64,000 nucleotides of DNA from Streptomyces sp. SW4. Its GTDB lineage: Bacteria > Actinomycetota > Actinomycetes > Streptomycetales > Streptomycetaceae. Made by a program: the position numbers and the translations under genes. Below the pieces are notes generated by a model. It was not told the origin of the DNA. It did no database searches and saw only the letters and a program-made list of their open reading frames with translations. The stretch covers positions 1,798,001 to 1,862,000 of the forward strand of contig QKWM01000004.1 in NCBI GenBank assembly GCA_003248315.1, written 5' to 3'. Positions 1 to 10,345 of this stretch are shown piece by piece. The stretch's first letter is position 1. Every line of letters starts with the position of its first letter.

Positions 1-315
1 GGTGTGTTCCCCAAGGAGCGCGAGGAGGGCCAGACCTTCCTCGTGGACCTCGTCCTTGGCCTGGACACCCGGCCGGCCGCGGCCGACGACGACCTGGCGA
101 AGACCGTGCACTACGGCATCGTGGCGGAGGAGGTGGTGGCCGTCGTCCAGGGCGAGCCCGTCAACCTCGTCGAGACCCTGGCCGAGCGCATCGCCCAGGT
201 CTGCCTGAAGCACGAGGGCGTCCAGGAGGTCGAGGTGTGCGTCCACAAACCGGACGCGCCGATCACCGTGCCCTTCGACGACGTGACCGTCACCATCACC
301 CGGAGCCGCGTATGA
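1..315 (+). CDS. folB: Dihydroneopterin aldolase, 5' end cut by window
   Basis: Cytoplasmic folate enzyme that splits 7,8-dihydroneopterin to 6-hydroxymethyl-dihydropterin and glycolaldehyde. The window opens inside the gene: the first visible residues are Gly-Val-Phe-Pro-Lys-Glu, which in the family follow about 15 N-terminal residues, so 104 of about 119 codons are present. The conserved GVFPKEREEGQTF segment, the Y-G-I-V-A-E-E stretch and the C-terminal VHKPDAPI motif are all visible. No frame break. The TGA stop at 313-315 overlaps the ATG of folK at 312-314 (ATGA), so the two are translationally coupled. The next step of the pathway (folK) follows directly, which supports the call. Confidence 0.93.
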   Translation, partial: GVFPKEREEGQTFLVDLVLGLDTRPAAADDDLAKTVHYGIVAEEVVAVVQGEPVNLVETLAERIAQVCLKHEGVQEVEVCVHKPDAPITVPFDDVTVTITRSRV

Positions 316-919
316 CCGCCTTCGCCAAGGGTCCCACCGACCCGACCGTACAGCCGGTGCCCGCCTCCGTCGTCGAGAAGGTCGACGCCGCGGACACCAC
401 GCTGTCCAACCCCAAACGCGCCGTGATCTCCCTCGGCTCCAACCTGGGCAACCGCCTGGAGACCCTCCAGGGCGCCATCGACGCCCTGGAGGACACCCGG
501 GCGTGCGCGTCAAGGGCGTCTCCCCGGTCTACGAGACGGAGCCCTGGGGCGTCGAGCCCGGCACCCAGCCGTCGTACTTCAACGCGGTCGTCGTCATCAA
601 GACCACCCTCCCCCCGTCCTCGCTCCTGGAGCGGGCGCACGCGGTCGAGGAGGCCTTCCACCGCGTCCGCGACGAGCGCTGGGGCGCCCGGACCCTCGAC
701 GTCGACATCGTCGCGTACGCCGACGTCGTCTCCGACGACCCGCAGCTCACCCTCCCCCACCCGCGCGCCCACGAGCGGGCCTTCGTCCTCGCGCCCTGGC
801 ACGACCTGGACCCCGAGGCCCTGCTGCCCGGCCGCGGCCCGGTCTCCGACCTGCTGGGCGCCGTCACCCGCGAAGGCGTCGCGCCCCGCGGCGACCTGGA
901 ACTCCGGCTGCCCGAGTAG
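312..919 (+). CDS. folK: HPPK pyrophosphokinase, one frame break
   Basis: 2-amino-4-hydroxy-6-hydroxymethyldihydropteridine diphosphokinase; transfers pyrophosphate from ATP to hydroxymethyl-dihydropterin. The N-terminal part shows the family start AVISLGSNLGNR after a 35-residue extension typical of Streptomyces. After ...ALEDT the frame breaks near 497 (a C is missing in the run cccggg) and continues in the next frame as GVRVKGVSPVYETEPWG. The signature R-W-G-A-R-T-L-D-V-D-I is seen at about 670-710 and the L-P-H-P-R motif follows. Ends TAG at 917-919. Lies between folB and the DUF3180 gene. The break looks technical because all motifs survive on both sides. Confidence 0.9.
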
Positions 920-964
920 TCGTTAAGGTCGAGACGACCGGACCGGGGAAGGCGAAGGGACACC

Positions 965-1453
965 GTGAAAGAGCTGCGCATCAGGCTGCTGGCCGGCGTC
1001 TTCGCCGTGGCCGGGATCCTGTCCTGGGCGGGCGCCCGCCTGTGGAACTCGGTCGGGACCCTGCCCAGCGTCCCCCTGGCCGCCCCCATCGTGCTGGCCC
1101 TGATCGCCGTGGTCCTGCTGGCCACGGCCCTCTCCCTGCGCGCCCGGCTGAGGGCCCAGCGTGAGCGGCGCCCGGAGGCGAAGGGCGTCGACCCGCTGAT
1201 GGCCGCTCGCGCGGTCGTCTTCGGCCAGGCCAGCGCGCTGGTCGCCGCCCTCGTCTGTGGCATGTACGCGGGCACGGGCGTCTTCCTGCTGGAGTCCCTG
1301 GACATCCCCGCCCGCCGCGACCAGGCCGTCTACGCCGGGTTCTCGGTGCTGGCGGGGATCGGCGTCATCGCGGCCGCCCTCTTCCTGGAGCGCGTCTGCC
1401 GGCTCCCGGAGGACGAGGACGACGACCACCCGGGCGCCGCCTCGGCGGCGTGA
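965..1453 (+). CDS. DUF3180 membrane protein
   Basis: 162-residue integral membrane protein of the actinobacterial DUF3180 family, which regularly sits directly after folK. Four hydrophobic segments are visible at about residues 5-22 (LAGVFAVAGIL), 37-57 (VLALIAVVLLATAL), 84-103 (GQASALVAALVCG) and 124-146 (FSVLAGIGVIAAALFL), with an Arg-rich cytoplasmic loop between the second and third. The GTG start at 965 has a purine-rich ribosome site (ggggaaggcgaagg) upstream. The acidic end ...EDEDDDHP is typical. Intact frame. Function unknown; genomic context suggests a link to folate genes, but this is only association. Confidence 0.85.
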   Translation: MKELRIRLLAGVFAVAGILSWAGARLWNSVGTLPSVPLAAPIVLALIAVVLLATALSLRARLRAQRERRPEAKGVDPLMAARAVVFGQASALVAALVCGMYAGTGVFLLESLDIPARRDQAVYAGFSVLAGIGVIAAALFLERVCRLPEDEDDDHPGAASAA

Positions 1454-1456
1454 GGG

Positions 1457-2445
1457 TCACCACGACTGGCGAGCCGCGTGGCCGTTGACCAAGAACCCGG
1501 GGCAGGGATCGAGACGGTAACTGTAGAGGGTGAAAGGCTTGCTCCCAGCTCTGCGCCCGCGGACCTCTCGGACCTCGACCCACTCCGACTCCTTGAGCTG
1601 CAGAGGGTGCCGTTCCGCCTCGAAGGTGCCTCTTGAGGGCCAGCTGTCAGCGATGACCAAATGCGAGGCCGACCCGTTCGTACGCGGAGTGAACCGGGCA
1701 CCGACGATCTGTGCCAGCTCGGAGAGGAACGGCACATTCGCGCTGACCAGAACACGCGCGGACCACGTCCTCGGCCGAAATCCGTCCCCATCGGCGTATC
1801 CGTCCAGAAAGCCCTCGAACGTGTCCCGGTCCCAGAGCACGACACGAGGAAACCGCTGCCGGAGGTGATGCGCGTCGCCACCTGTGTACTGCCTGATCAC
1901 GTCGGCCAGGTAGGACGAGACCACGCGAACCCGGAAGCCCGGGACATCCCGTTGCAGATATCCGGATGGACGTGTCACGCGTTCCAGTCGAGCACGGAGC
2001 CCGACGGACGCGTACAGAGACGTGGCATACCGCTGGGCAAACCCTCGTCGTTGACGACCAGCGAGACGTAGTTCTTGCCGACCGTCCCGTCCGAGCACGT
2101 TGCTCCCATCAGATACCCGAAGGCGTACCCCGGCTTGATGGTCAACCGTTCTCGGCAGATTTTCCGGGCAGGTGTCCAGGAAAGCACGGTGCCGCCGGCG
2201 TCCCGCGCGTGCACCCAGCCGTCGGGGGTGCCCAGCAGCAGATCAGGCGCGGCAGCGAACGTCGTGTGGCTGGTGACGACCTCCACGACCTCGCGCAGCC
2301 GAGTGGTGGCCACCTTCGTCACCGAGGTACGAGTGGTTCTGTCCCCGTCGAGCGCCCAGAGCAGGCACCCCACTCGGACGTCTCGTGCCCTCAGCCGTCC
2401 CCCGACCGCGTTCACTGTCTGCCTGCTGGGCAAACCGCCACCCAC
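1457..2445 (-). CDS. Orphan Hint/LAGLIDADG intein-like homing endonuclease, one frame break
   Basis: Intein-like protein that stands alone, with no host protein around it. The N-terminal part has intein block-B character (VTSHTTFAAAPDLLLGTPDGWV), followed by two LAGLIDADG motifs about 100 residues apart: FGYLMGATCSDGTV and FLDGYADGDGF. The end reads YSYRLDPCPGFLVNGH and stops 6 residues later, resembling the intein C-terminal block but without the final His-Asn plus extein. The first residue expected to be Cys in an intein appears as Gly, so splicing is unlikely. One base (G) is missing near 2045, where KNYVSLVVNDEG must join FAQRYATSLYASVG. The start is uncertain (GTG 2445). It fills the gap between the convergent DUF3180 and folE genes, and its GC content looks lower than the neighbours. 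Confidence 0.72.
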
Positions 2446-2514
2446 CGCCGCCCCTTCGACCAGAGCCCACCACCTACTGATCCGGGACCGTAACGTGTCG
2501 TACTGACACTGGGG

Positions 2515-3120
2515 TCAACGCGCCAATATCAGGCTCATTGCCTCGGCTCGGGTCGTGGCATCCCGAAGCTGGCCACGTACGGCGGACGTCGTCGTCTTGG
2601 CGCCCGGCTTCCGCACGCCACGCACGGACATGCACATGTGCTCGGCCTCGATGACGACAATCGCGCCGCGCGCCTCGAGGATCTTCATCAGCGAATCGGC
2701 GATCTGCGTGGTGAGTCGTTCCTGCACCTGCGGGCGACGGGCGAACACCTCGACGAGACGGGCAAGCTTGGAAAGCCCCGTGATCTTGCCGGTCTCGGCC
2801 GGGATGTATCCGATATGGGCAACGCCGTGGAACGGCAGAAGATGATGTTCACAAAGGCTCACGATCTCTATGTCCTTGACCAGGACCATTTCGTCGTGCC
2901 CCAGGTCGAAGGTGGTCGTGAGCACGTCCTCGGGCTCCTGCCGCAGCCCTGCGAGAAGCTCCCGGTACGCCCGCGCCACCCGCGCCGGCGTCTCCCGCAG
3001 GCCCTCGCGGTCCGGGTCCTCGCCGACCGCGATCAGCAGTTCCCGTACGGCGTTCTCGGCCCGCTTCTCGTCGAACTCGCCGATCTGGCCCTCGCCGTCC
3101 AGCGTCACGGGGTCGGTCAT
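2515..3120 (-). CDS. folE: GTP cyclohydrolase I
   Basis: First enzyme of folate synthesis: converts GTP to 7,8-dihydroneopterin triphosphate. 201 residues from ATG 3120 ([20 protein letters not shown]), preceded by a GAGG site 8 bases upstream; an upstream GTG at 3168 in the same frame has no support. Zinc ligands of the family are visible in [12 protein letters not shown] (Cys and His) and in the [12 protein letters not shown] motif (second Cys). The [20 protein letters not shown] block is intact. Co-directional with ftsH and hpt, but a strong hairpin separates it from ftsH. It faces folB-folK-DUF3180 on the other strand. Confidence 0.97.
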   Translation of the reverse strand: MTDPVTLDGEGQIGEFDEKRAENAVRELLIAVGEDPDREGLRETPARVARAYRELLAGLRQEPEDVLTTTFDLGHDEMVLVKDIEIVSLCEHHLLPFHGVAHIGYIPAETGKITGLSKLARLVEVFARRPQVQERLTTQIADSLMKILEARGAIVVIEAEHMCMSVRGVRKPGAKTTTSAVRGQLRDATTRAEAMSLILAR

Positions 3121-3173
3121 GTGGTGCCTCGTTCCTGTCACTGTCGTGCCCGTGGGCACACGGCACAACGGAA

Positions 3174-3212
3174 ATGCCGTGCCCCCAGGCTAGAACCAAG
3201 GGGGCACGGCAT
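3174..3212 (-). terminator. 13-bp perfect hairpin between ftsH and folE
   Basis: The sequence atgccgtgccccc (3174-3186) is repeated as its exact complement at 3200-3212, giving a 13-bp stem with a 13-base loop. It lies 34 bases after the ftsH stop and 54 bases before the folE start, so it can end or attenuate ftsH transcripts. No U-run follows, which is common for Streptomyces terminators. Confidence 0.7.
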
Positions 3213-3246
3213 ACATTCCGGGCCTGGCGGCCGCCGGGAGGGCCGG

Positions 3247-5286
3247 TCAGCTCTCCGGGCGGTCCTCCGGGGCCCGCTCCGGAGCCGGGGCGGGCTCCGC
3301 GGTGGTGCTCTTGGCGGTGCTGATGGCCGCCGTCGCGCCGTTCGCGCCGTTCGTCAGGGCCAGCTCCTTCGGGGAGAGCACCGGCGGACGGGTCGAAGGC
3401 GTGCGCCGCGAGGAACCGGTCCAGGCGGGCCGCGGCGGGCGCTTGACGATCGGGGCGAAGATCTCGGCGATCTCCTCCTTGCCCAGGGTCTCCTTCTCCA
3501 GGAGGGCCAGGACCAGGTTGTCGAGGACGTCGCGGTTCTCGACGAGGATCTCCCACGCCTCGTTGTGCGCGGTCTCGATGAGCTTCTTGACCTCTTCGTC
3601 GACCAGCGCGGCGACCTCTTCCGAGTAGTCCCGCTGGTGGGCCATCTCACGGCCGAGGAACGGCTCGCTGTTGTCGCCGCCGAACTTGATCGCGCCGAGC
3701 CGCTCGGTCATGCCGTACTGGGTGACCATCGCGCGGGCCAGGTTGGTGGCCTTCTCGATGTCGTTGGCCGCGCCCGTGGTCGGGTCGTGGAAGACCAGTT
3801 CCTCGGCCGCCCGGCCGCCCAGCATGTAGGCGAGCTGGTCGAGCATCTCGTTGCGCGTGGTCGAGTACTTGTCCTCGTCCGGGAGCACCATCGTGTAGCC
3901 GAGGGCCCGGCCACGGGAGAGGATGGTGATCTTGTGGACGGGGTCGGAGTTCGGTGAGGCCGCCGCGACCAGGGCGTGTCCGCCCTCGTGGTACGCGGTG
4001 ATCTTCTTCTCCTTGTCCGACATGATCCGGGTCCGCTTCTGCGGGCCCGCGACGACGCGGTCGATGGCCTCGTCGAGCATCTTGTTGTCGATCAGCTTCT
4101 GGTCGCTGCGCGCCGTCAGCAGGGCGGCCTCGTTCAGGACATTGGCCAGGTCGGCACCGGTCATGCCGGGCGTGCGCCGGGCGACGGCCGACAGGTCGAC
4201 GTCCGGGGCGACCGGCTTGCCCTTCTGGTGGACCTTGAGGATCTCCAGACGGCCCTGCATGTCCGGGCGGTCGACGGCGATCTGCCGGTCGAAGCGGCCG
4301 GGGCGCAGCAGCGCCGGGTCGAGGATGTCGGGCCGGTTCGTCGCGGCGATGAGGATCACGCCGCCCTTGACGTCGAAGCCGTCCATCTCGACGAGGAGCT
4401 GGTTCAGGGTCTGCTCGCGCTCGTCGTGACCGCCGCCGAGGCCGGCGCCGCGGTGGCGGCCGACCGCGTCGATCTCGTCGACGAAGACGATCGCCGGGGC
4501 GTTCGCCTTGGCCTGCTCGAAGAGGTCACGGACCCGGGAGGCACCGACACCGACGAACATCTCGACGAAGTCGGAACCGGAGATCGAGTAGAACGGGACG
4601 CCCGCCTCGCCGGCCACGGCCCGCGCGAGCAGGGTCTTGCCGGTACCGGGCGGCCCGTAGAGCAGGACGCCCTTGGGGATCTTGGCGCCGACGGCCTGGA
4701 ACTTGGCCGGCTCCTGGAGGAACTCCTTGATCTCGTGGAGCTCCTCGACGGCCTCGTCCGATCCGGCGACGTCGGAGAACGTCGTCTTCGGCGTGTCCTT
4801 GGTGATGAGCTTGGCCTTGGACTTGCCGAAGTTCATCACCCGGCTGCCGCCGCCCTGCATCTGGTTCATCAGGAACAGGAAGACGACCACGATCAGGACG
4901 AAGGGCAGCAGGGAGAGCAGGATGCCCACGAACGGGTTCTGCTTGGACGGCGAGACCGTGTAGCCGTCCGGGATCTGCTGCTGCTGGTACTTGTTCTGGA
5001 GGGTGTCGGCGAGGTCCTTGCCCTGGTCGCCGATGTAGCTCGCCTGGATCTTCGAGCTGCCCTCGATCTTTTCGCCGTCCTTGAGCTGGACCTTGATGGT
5101 CTGCTCGTCACCGGTGGTCAGTTTGGCCGACTCGACCTGGTTCTGGTTGATCGCCTGGACGACCTGGCCCGTGTCCACCGTCTTGTAGCCGCCGGACGAG
5201 CCGACGACCTGCATCAACACGACCACGGCAAGGACGGCCAGCACGATCCACATGACCGGCCCACGGAAGTATCGCTTCACGTCCAT
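3247..5286 (-). CDS. ftsH: ATP-dependent zinc metalloprotease FtsH
   Basis: Membrane-anchored AAA+ protease that degrades misfolded membrane proteins and regulatory proteins. About 679 residues from ATG 5286 ([11 protein letters not shown]); the frame is open back to 5415, but those residues are not family-like. Transmembrane segments at residues ~10-27 ([18 protein letters not shown]) and ~122-142 ([19 protein letters not shown]) flank an extracytoplasmic domain. Walker A is GPPGTGKT, Walker B is [10 protein letters not shown], and the second-region-of-homology arginines lie in RPGRFDRQI. The zinc site reads HEGGH (HExxH) with the third ligand region further on. The C-terminal tail is Ala/Pro/Glu-rich and disordered. 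hpt lies upstream on the same strand. Intact frame. Confidence 0.97.
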   Translation of the reverse strand: MDVKRYFRGPVMWIVLAVLAVVVLMQVVGSSGGYKTVDTGQVVQAINQNQVESAKLTTGDEQTIKVQLKDGEKIEGSSKIQASYIGDQGKDLADTLQNKYQQQQIPDGYTVSPSKQNPFVGILLSLLPFVLIVVVFLFLMNQMQGGGSRVMNFGKSKAKLITKDTPKTTFSDVAGSDEAVEELHEIKEFLQEPAKFQAVGAKIPKGVLLYGPPGTGKTLLARAVAGEAGVPFYSISGSDFVEMFVGVGASRVRDLFEQAKANAPAIVFVDEIDAVGRHRGAGLGGGHDEREQTLNQLLVEMDGFDVKGGVILIAATNRPDILDPALLRPGRFDRQIAVDRPDMQGRLEILKVHQKGKPVAPDVDLSAVARRTPGMTGADLANVLNEAALLTARSDQKLIDNKMLDEAIDRVVAGPQKRTRIMSDKEKKITAYHEGGHALVAAASPNSDPVHKITILSRGRALGYTMVLPDEDKYSTTRNEMLDQLAYMLGGRAAEELVFHDPTTGAANDIEKATNLARAMVTQYGMTERLGAIKFGGDNSEPFLGREMAHQRDYSEEVAALVDEEVKKLIETAHNEAWEILVENRDVLDNLVLALLEKETLGKEEIAEIFAPIVKRPPRPAWTGSSRRTPSTRPPVLSPKELALTNGANGATAAISTAKSTTAEPAPAPERAPEDRPES

Positions 5287-5470
5287 CCACACGGAGCGGT
5301 GCCGCCCCGTCCCTCCTGCCATAGTGAGTTTGATAAGACAGTTCTTCCGACGGTACCCCAGCCTGGTCGCCCGAAGCCGCACAGGAGGCCTGGCAATCCC
5401 GTCTGCATGCTCCAACGGCGTGGGACCCGCCGGGGTTCCCGATCACCGCCCGGTTCCGCCGCGGAGGCGC

Positions 5471-6031
5471 TCAGCCGCCGTAGACGTGGGGCGCGAGCGT
5501 ACCGACGAACGGGAGGTTGCGGTACTTCTCGGCGTAGTCGAGGCCGTAGCCGACGACGAACTCGTTGGGGATGTCGAAGCCCACCCACTCCACGTCGATG
5601 GCGACCTTCGCGGCGTCCGGCTTGCGCAGCAGCGTGCACACCTTGAGGGAGGCGGGCTCGCGCGAGCCGAGGTTGGACAGCAGCCAGGACAGGGTCAGGC
5701 CGGAGTCGATGATGTCCTCGACGATCAGGACGTGCTTGCCCTTGATGTCGGTGTCGAGGTCCTTCAGGATCCGCACGACGCCGGAGGACTGGGTGCCCGC
5801 GCCGTAGGAGGACACGGCCATCCAGTCCATCGTGACCGGGGTGGACAGCGCCCGGGCCAGGTCGGCCATGACCATCACCGCGCCCTTGAGGACGCCGACG
5901 ATGAGCAGGTCCTTGCCCGCGTACTCCGCGTCGATCTTCGCGGCCAGCTCGGCCAGCTTCGCGTCGATCTCTTCCTTGGTGATGAGCACCTGCTGGAGGT
6001 CGGCACCCATGTCTTTCGCGTCCACCCGCAT
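5471..6031 (-). CDS. hpt: Hypoxanthine phosphoribosyltransferase
   Basis: Purine salvage enzyme making IMP/GMP from hypoxanthine/guanine and PRPP. About 186 residues; an overlapping GTG-ATG pair (6034/6031) gives two possible starts, and ATG 6031 ([12 protein letters not shown]) is preferred. The PRPP-binding loop is [15 protein letters not shown] and the early loop is VGVLKGAVM. The C-terminal end [18 protein letters not shown] matches the family. It lies between tilS and ftsH, the usual actinobacterial order tilS-hpt-ftsH. Intact frame. Confidence 0.97.
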   Translation of the reverse strand: MRVDAKDMGADLQQVLITKEEIDAKLAELAAKIDAEYAGKDLLIVGVLKGAVMVMADLARALSTPVTMDWMAVSSYGAGTQSSGVVRILKDLDTDIKGKHVLIVEDIIDSGLTLSWLLSNLGSREPASLKVCTLLRKPDAAKVAIDVEWVGFDIPNEFVVGYGLDYAEKYRNLPFVGTLAPHVYGG

Positions 6032-6110
6032 CACTTTCGGTCGTCCCGCTCTTCGGCCCGTATCCGAACCGTCCGCGGCCCGCGCCGGCGGGCCGGGGGA
6101 GGGGTCGGAT

Positions 6111-7169
6111 TCAGCCTTGCCGAATCACCAGTCTGCCACCCTGCCGCCGGGCGACGACTTTGCCGGGAGGTTGATGGCCTTCTGGCCGCGCCAGCCGGTG
6201 ATCAGCCGGTCCACTTCCTCGATGTGGCGGGCGAACAGCGAGCCGGCCGGGGCACCGGCCTCGATGGCGGCGCGGCGCAGGATCCTGCGGCGCACCGCCG
6301 GGGCAGCGCGTAGAGCTTGCCGCACTCCAGGCCGCCCGCGGCGTCGCGGACGCCCGCCTCGGCCTGGCGGCCCAGGTGTCGAGGGCGTCGGCGTCGTCGC
6401 GGGAGAGCTGGGCCGTCCGGGCGAGGGCCTCGACGACGCCCTTGCCGAGGGCCTTCTCCAGGGCGGGCAGGCCCTCGTGGCGCAGCCGGGAGCGGGTGTA
6501 GGCCGGGTCGGCGTTGTGCGGGTCGTCCCAGACGGGCAGGGACTGGACCATGCAGGCCTTGCGGGCGGTCTGCCGGTCGAGCTGGAGGAACGGGCGCCGG
6601 TAACGGCCGTCGGCCCCCGAGACCGCGGCCATTCCGGACAGGGAGCGGATGCCGGAGCCGCGGGCGAGCCCCAGCAGGACGGTCTCGGCCTGGTCGTCGC
6701 GGGTGTGGCCGAGCAGGACGGCGGCGGCGCCGTGGCGTTCGGCGGCGGCGTCGAGGCGGCGTAGCGGGCGTCGCGGGCGGCGGCCTCGGGTCCGGCGCCC
6801 CGGCCGACGGTGACGGCGGTGGACTCGACGGGGTCGAGGCCCATCTCGCGCAGCCGCAGCACGACCTCCTCGGCGCGCAGGTCGGAGCCGGGCTGGAGGC
6901 CGTGGTCGACGGTGACGCCGCCGGCGCGGACACCGAGCCGCGGGGCCTCGAAGGCGAGGGCGGAGGCCAGCGCCATCGAGTCGGCGCCGCCGGAGCAGGC
7001 GACGAGGACGAGCGGCGAGGGGGACGTCCGGGCCGCCGTCGCCGGCGGCCGGGCCGGTGGGGGCGCCCGCGGAGGCGCTCATCGCCGGGGTGTTCAGTTC
7101 GGTGAGGATGTCGTGGAGGACGCGGCGGACCGCCAGGCGTATCGCCGCGACCGCAGGATGGGGACCCAT
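6111..7169 (-). CDS. tilS: tRNA(Ile)-lysidine synthetase, five frame breaks
   Basis: Modifies C34 of the tRNA-Ile with CAU anticodon to lysidine using ATP and lysine; essential for AUA decoding. Starts ATG 7169 ([14 protein letters not shown]). The P-loop SGGADS of the PP-loop ATPase family is read in a second frame, then [13 protein letters not shown], then [22 protein letters not shown] in the first frame. Breaks lie near 7018, 6755, 6370, 6300 and 6163, each curable by one added base. The end reads [19 protein letters not shown] after the last correction. The gene is essential, so the breaks are most likely read errors. It sits between hpt and the metalloprotease. Confidence 0.88.
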   Translation of the reverse strand: MGPHPAVAAIRLAVRRVLHDILTELNTPAMSASAGAPTGPAAGDGGPDVPLAARPRRLLRRRRLDGAGLRPRLRGPAARCPRRRRHRRPRPPARLRPARRGGRAAAARDGPRPRRVHRRHRRPGRRTRGRRPRRPLRRLDAAAERHGAAAVLLGHTRDDQAETVLLGLARGSGIRSLSGMAAVSGADGRYRRPFLQLDRQTARKACMVQSLPVWDDPHNADPAYTRSRLRHEGLPALEKALGKGVVEALARTAQLSRDDADALDTWAARPRRASATPRAAWSAASSTRCPGGAPQDPAPRRHRGRCPGRLAVRPPHRGSGPADHRLARPEGHQPPGKVVARRQGGRLVIRQG

Positions 7170-7359
7170 GTCCGGTGCCCTTCATGAAGTTTCGGGGGTG
7201 AGCCCTCTGTCGGTCACGCAGAGTGTGTAGATGGTGACAGAAGCGGGCCGTTCCCGAGCATTGCACGCCTGCCGAGGGCTCACGGTCCCTCGGACGGGTG
7301 ATTGGAGGGGCGTTCGCCTGCCGTCGGCCGGCTCGGGTTCACGCCCGTTCCGCGTCGGC

Positions 7360-8489
7360 TCACTCCTCCGCCTTGCGGTGCACCCGCGCGATCCAGTCCG
7401 CCGGTTTGGCGATCTCCGACTTGGTGGGGAGGGTGTTGGCGAGGTCCACACGCGGTTGAAGCCGTCCATGCCGACCTGGTCGACGACGGCCCGGACGAAC
7501 CGTTCGCCGTCCCGGTACTGGCGGAGCTTGGCGTCGAGGCCGAGCAGTTTGCGCAGGGCGAGGTCGAGGCGGGAGGCGCCCTTGGCGCGGCGCTGCTGGA
7601 ACTTCTCGCGGATCTCCCCCACGGTCGGTACGACGTCGGGGCCGACGCCGTCCATGACGAAGTCGGCGTGGCCCTCCAGCAGGGACATCACGGCGGTGAG
7701 GCGGCCGAGGATCTCCCGCTGGGCGGGGCTCTGCACCAGCTCGACCAGGGAGCGGCCGCCGTCGTCCTCCTCGCCCTCGGCCGGCCGCCGGCGAGGGCCT
7801 GGGCGGCTTCCCGGACGCGCTCCAGGACGGTCATGGGGTCGACGTCGGTCTCCGCGAGGAAGGCCTGGATCTCGCCCTCGAGGTGGTCGCGCAGCCAGGG
7901 CACGGCGGTGAACTGGGTGCGGTGGGTCTCCTCGTGCAGGCACACCCACAGGCGGAAGTCGTGCGGGTCGACGTCGAGTTCGCGCTCGACGTGGACGATG
8001 TTGGGGGCGACGAGCAGGAGTCGGCCGCCGCCGTTCTCACCGGCCGGGAGGTCGCGGGCGGCCGGCGCGAAGGTCTCGTACTGGCCGAGGACGCGGGAGG
8101 ACAGGAACGACAGCAGCATGCCCAGCTCGACGCCGGTGACCTTGCCGCCGACGGCGCTCATGACGGCGCCGCCGGGGTGTTGCCGCGGCGCTCCTGCATC
8201 TTGTCGAGCAGCGGTTTGAGCAGTTCGCGGAAGCCGGCGACGTTGGCCCGGACCCAGCCCGGGCGGTCGACGACGAGGACGGGGGTGTCGTCGACCTCGT
8301 CGGAGGCCATACGAGTGAAGCCCCGGACGTGTCCCTCCGAGGCCTTGGCATGCCGGCGAAGTTCCGCGACGACGGCGCGTGCCTCGTCGCGGCTCACCTC
8401 GGGCCCGGCCGCGCCAGGCGGGTCGCGGTCGCGACCGCGAGGTTCCAGTCGACCATCCCGGAAGATGCAGCACCACCGATGCTCGTCAT
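7360..8489 (-). CDS. Zinc-dependent metalloprotease (DUF2342 type), four frame breaks
   Basis: Predicted cytoplasmic zincin-like metallopeptidase of the actinobacterial family that lies between dacB and tilS. Starts ATG 8489 (MTSIGGAASSGMVDWNLAV). The zinc motif HEETH is in LWVCLHEETHRTQF; further conserved text includes GKVTGVELGMLLSFLSSRVL and PNIVHVERELDVDPHDFR. The end reads ANTLPTKSEIAKPADWIARV and stops TGA at 7360-7362. Breaks near 8403, 8176, 7788 and 7452 each need one base. Substrate unknown. The family is often labelled F420-biosynthesis associated, without proof. Confidence 0.82.
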
Positions 8490-8701
8490 GCGTCAACCGT
8501 ACGTGAGCCCCGCCGCATGGGGCAGGCCGTGCACCCCGCCGTCCCACCCGGACCTCCCCCACGGCACCCCCGGCCAACGCCCGCACGACCGCCCCAAGGG
8601 GCGCGGGGAACTGCGCGACCGGCCACGACGGACCCGCACCCGGCGGGCCGCCCGCCGGGCACACGGAGCCCCGGACCAGCAACGCCCCGCGGCGGAGGCG
8701 G

Positions 8702-10266
8702 TCAGCGGCAGCCGCAGTCCGCCAGCGACGTGGCCAGCCGGTCCAGGGCCGCCTGGGCCGCCCCCGCGTCCGTCGTGCCGGAGGCCAGGAACGCGAAGGC
8801 CAGGGTGCGCCCGTCCCGGGTGACGACCGTCCCGGCGAGGGTGTTGACGCCGTACAGCGTGCCGGTCTTGGCGCGCACGAGCCCGGCCGCGCCGCCGCCG
8901 TCGGCGTAGCGGCCGGTCAGGGTGCCGGTGAAGCCGGCGACGGGAAGGCCGGTGAGGGCGGGCCGCAGCTCGGGGCGGTCCGGGTCGGCGGCCCGCACGA
9001 GCAGCCCGGTGAGCGCGTCGGCGGTGAGCCGCCCGGTGCGGTCCAGGCCGCTGCCGTCGCGCACGTCGACACCGGCGAGGGGGACGCCGAGCTGCTTCAG
9101 GCGGGCCTCGACCGCGGCGGAGGCGCCGGCGAAGTCGGCGCGTTCTCCGGTCGCCAGCGCGGTGTGGCGGGCGAGGGCTTCGGCGAGGTCGTTGTCGCTG
9201 TTGGTCAGCATCCGCTCGACCAGGGCGGACACCGGCGGCGACGAGACCGTGGCGAGCGTTCCGGCCCGGTTCGTGGCCTTGGAGGGGCCGGGGGCGTGGC
9301 CGTGATCCCGCGGTCGGCCAGCAGGCCGGCGAAGGTGCGGGCGGCGTCGGCGGCCGGGTCGGGGACGCGCGCGACCGGCCCGCTGGTGGAGTCGTCGGTG
9401 CGGGCCTCGTCGGCCATCAGGGCGGTGACCTCGGCGAGGTTGCCGTTGACCCCGATCGGGTGCTTCTCGTCGCCGGCGTAGAGCGTCGTGTCGTAGGAGA
9501 GCGTCACCTCGCGCAGGTCGCGCTTCTTCAGGGCCGCCGCGGTCCGGTCGGCGAGGGTGCGCAGGCTCGCGAGGCCCTCGGCGTCGGCGCGTGCGGTGAG
9601 CGTGGGGTCGCCGCCGCCGACGAGGACGAGTTCGCCGGTGTCGGGCTCCAGGGCGGTGCGGGTGGTGAGGCGGTGGTCGGGCCCGAGGGCGGTGAGCGCG
9701 GCGACGGCCGTGGCGATCTTGGTGGTGGAGGCGGGCGTGAGGGGGACGCCGACGCCCGTGCCGAACAGGCGCCGGCCGGTGCCGAGGTCGACGACGGAGG
9801 CCGCGTGCTCGGAGCCGAGGGCGGGGTCCTTCAGCAGGGGGCTCAGGACGTCGGCGAGGGCGGCCGGGCGCGGCGCCCGGCCCGGCGGGCCGGCGCCGTC
9901 GAGGCCGGTCAGGACGGTGGCGGCGCTGGGCGCGGGCCGGGGCGCCCCCGCCGCCGTACCGGAGCCGCCGGATCCGCGGCCGTGATCTGCGCCACCCGTG
10001 GCCTCCAGGGCGACGGCCCGGTCCCGCTCGGCCGTACGCTGACCCGTGGCGTCCCAGGGGCCGGCGGCGGTCGCCACACCGGCGGCCAGTGCCAGCCCGG
10101 CGGTGGCGGCACCCGCGGTGTACTGCCAGGTCCTCGTTCGCGCGGTGCGGGCGGGCCGCGGGGCCGTGGCCCGGGTCCACCGCGCGATCCGCGGACGGAC
10201 GGCGCCCGCGGCCCGCACCACATGCGGTCTCGCGGCCCGCCACGGCCTCAGCTTGGGCACGACCAC
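8702..10266 (-). CDS. dacB: D-Ala-D-Ala carboxypeptidase/endopeptidase (PBP4 type), one frame break
   Basis: Penicillin-binding protein of the S13 family that trims peptidoglycan peptides outside the membrane. Starts near GTG 10266. An Arg-rich cytoplasmic start is followed by a membrane anchor at about residues 48-66 (YTAGAATAGLALAAGVATAA). The three active-site motifs are present: SxxK in PASTTKIATAVAAL, SxN in LTNSDNDLAEALARH, and KTG in LVRAKTGTLYGVN. One base is lost near 9293, where the frame moves between the two halves. Ends with ...ATSLADCGCR. Heads the metalloprotease-tilS-hpt-ftsH run; ppa diverges from its promoter region. Confidence 0.9.
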
Positions 10267-10345
10267 CAGCCCCTTTCGCGATCACACACCTGCGTGAGGG
10301 ACACTTAATCACCAGAACTATGTGCTGATCATGGAGGAGCCACCG

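Noticed and set aside
1661..2493. Plus-strand proteins opposite the Hint gene
   Set aside because: They lack family motifs, while the minus strand gives two LAGLIDADG motifs in the right order and spacing.
6111..7169. tilS and other broken genes as real pseudogenes or programmed frameshifts
   Set aside because: tilS needs five identical-type corrections, is essential, and has no slippery site with stimulatory structure in common with the other breaks.
7198..7283. Structured RNA between tilS and the metalloprotease gene
   Set aside because: A 10-bp inverted repeat (gtgagccctc/gagggctcac) encloses 66 bases with no further clear helices; not enough to name an RNA.
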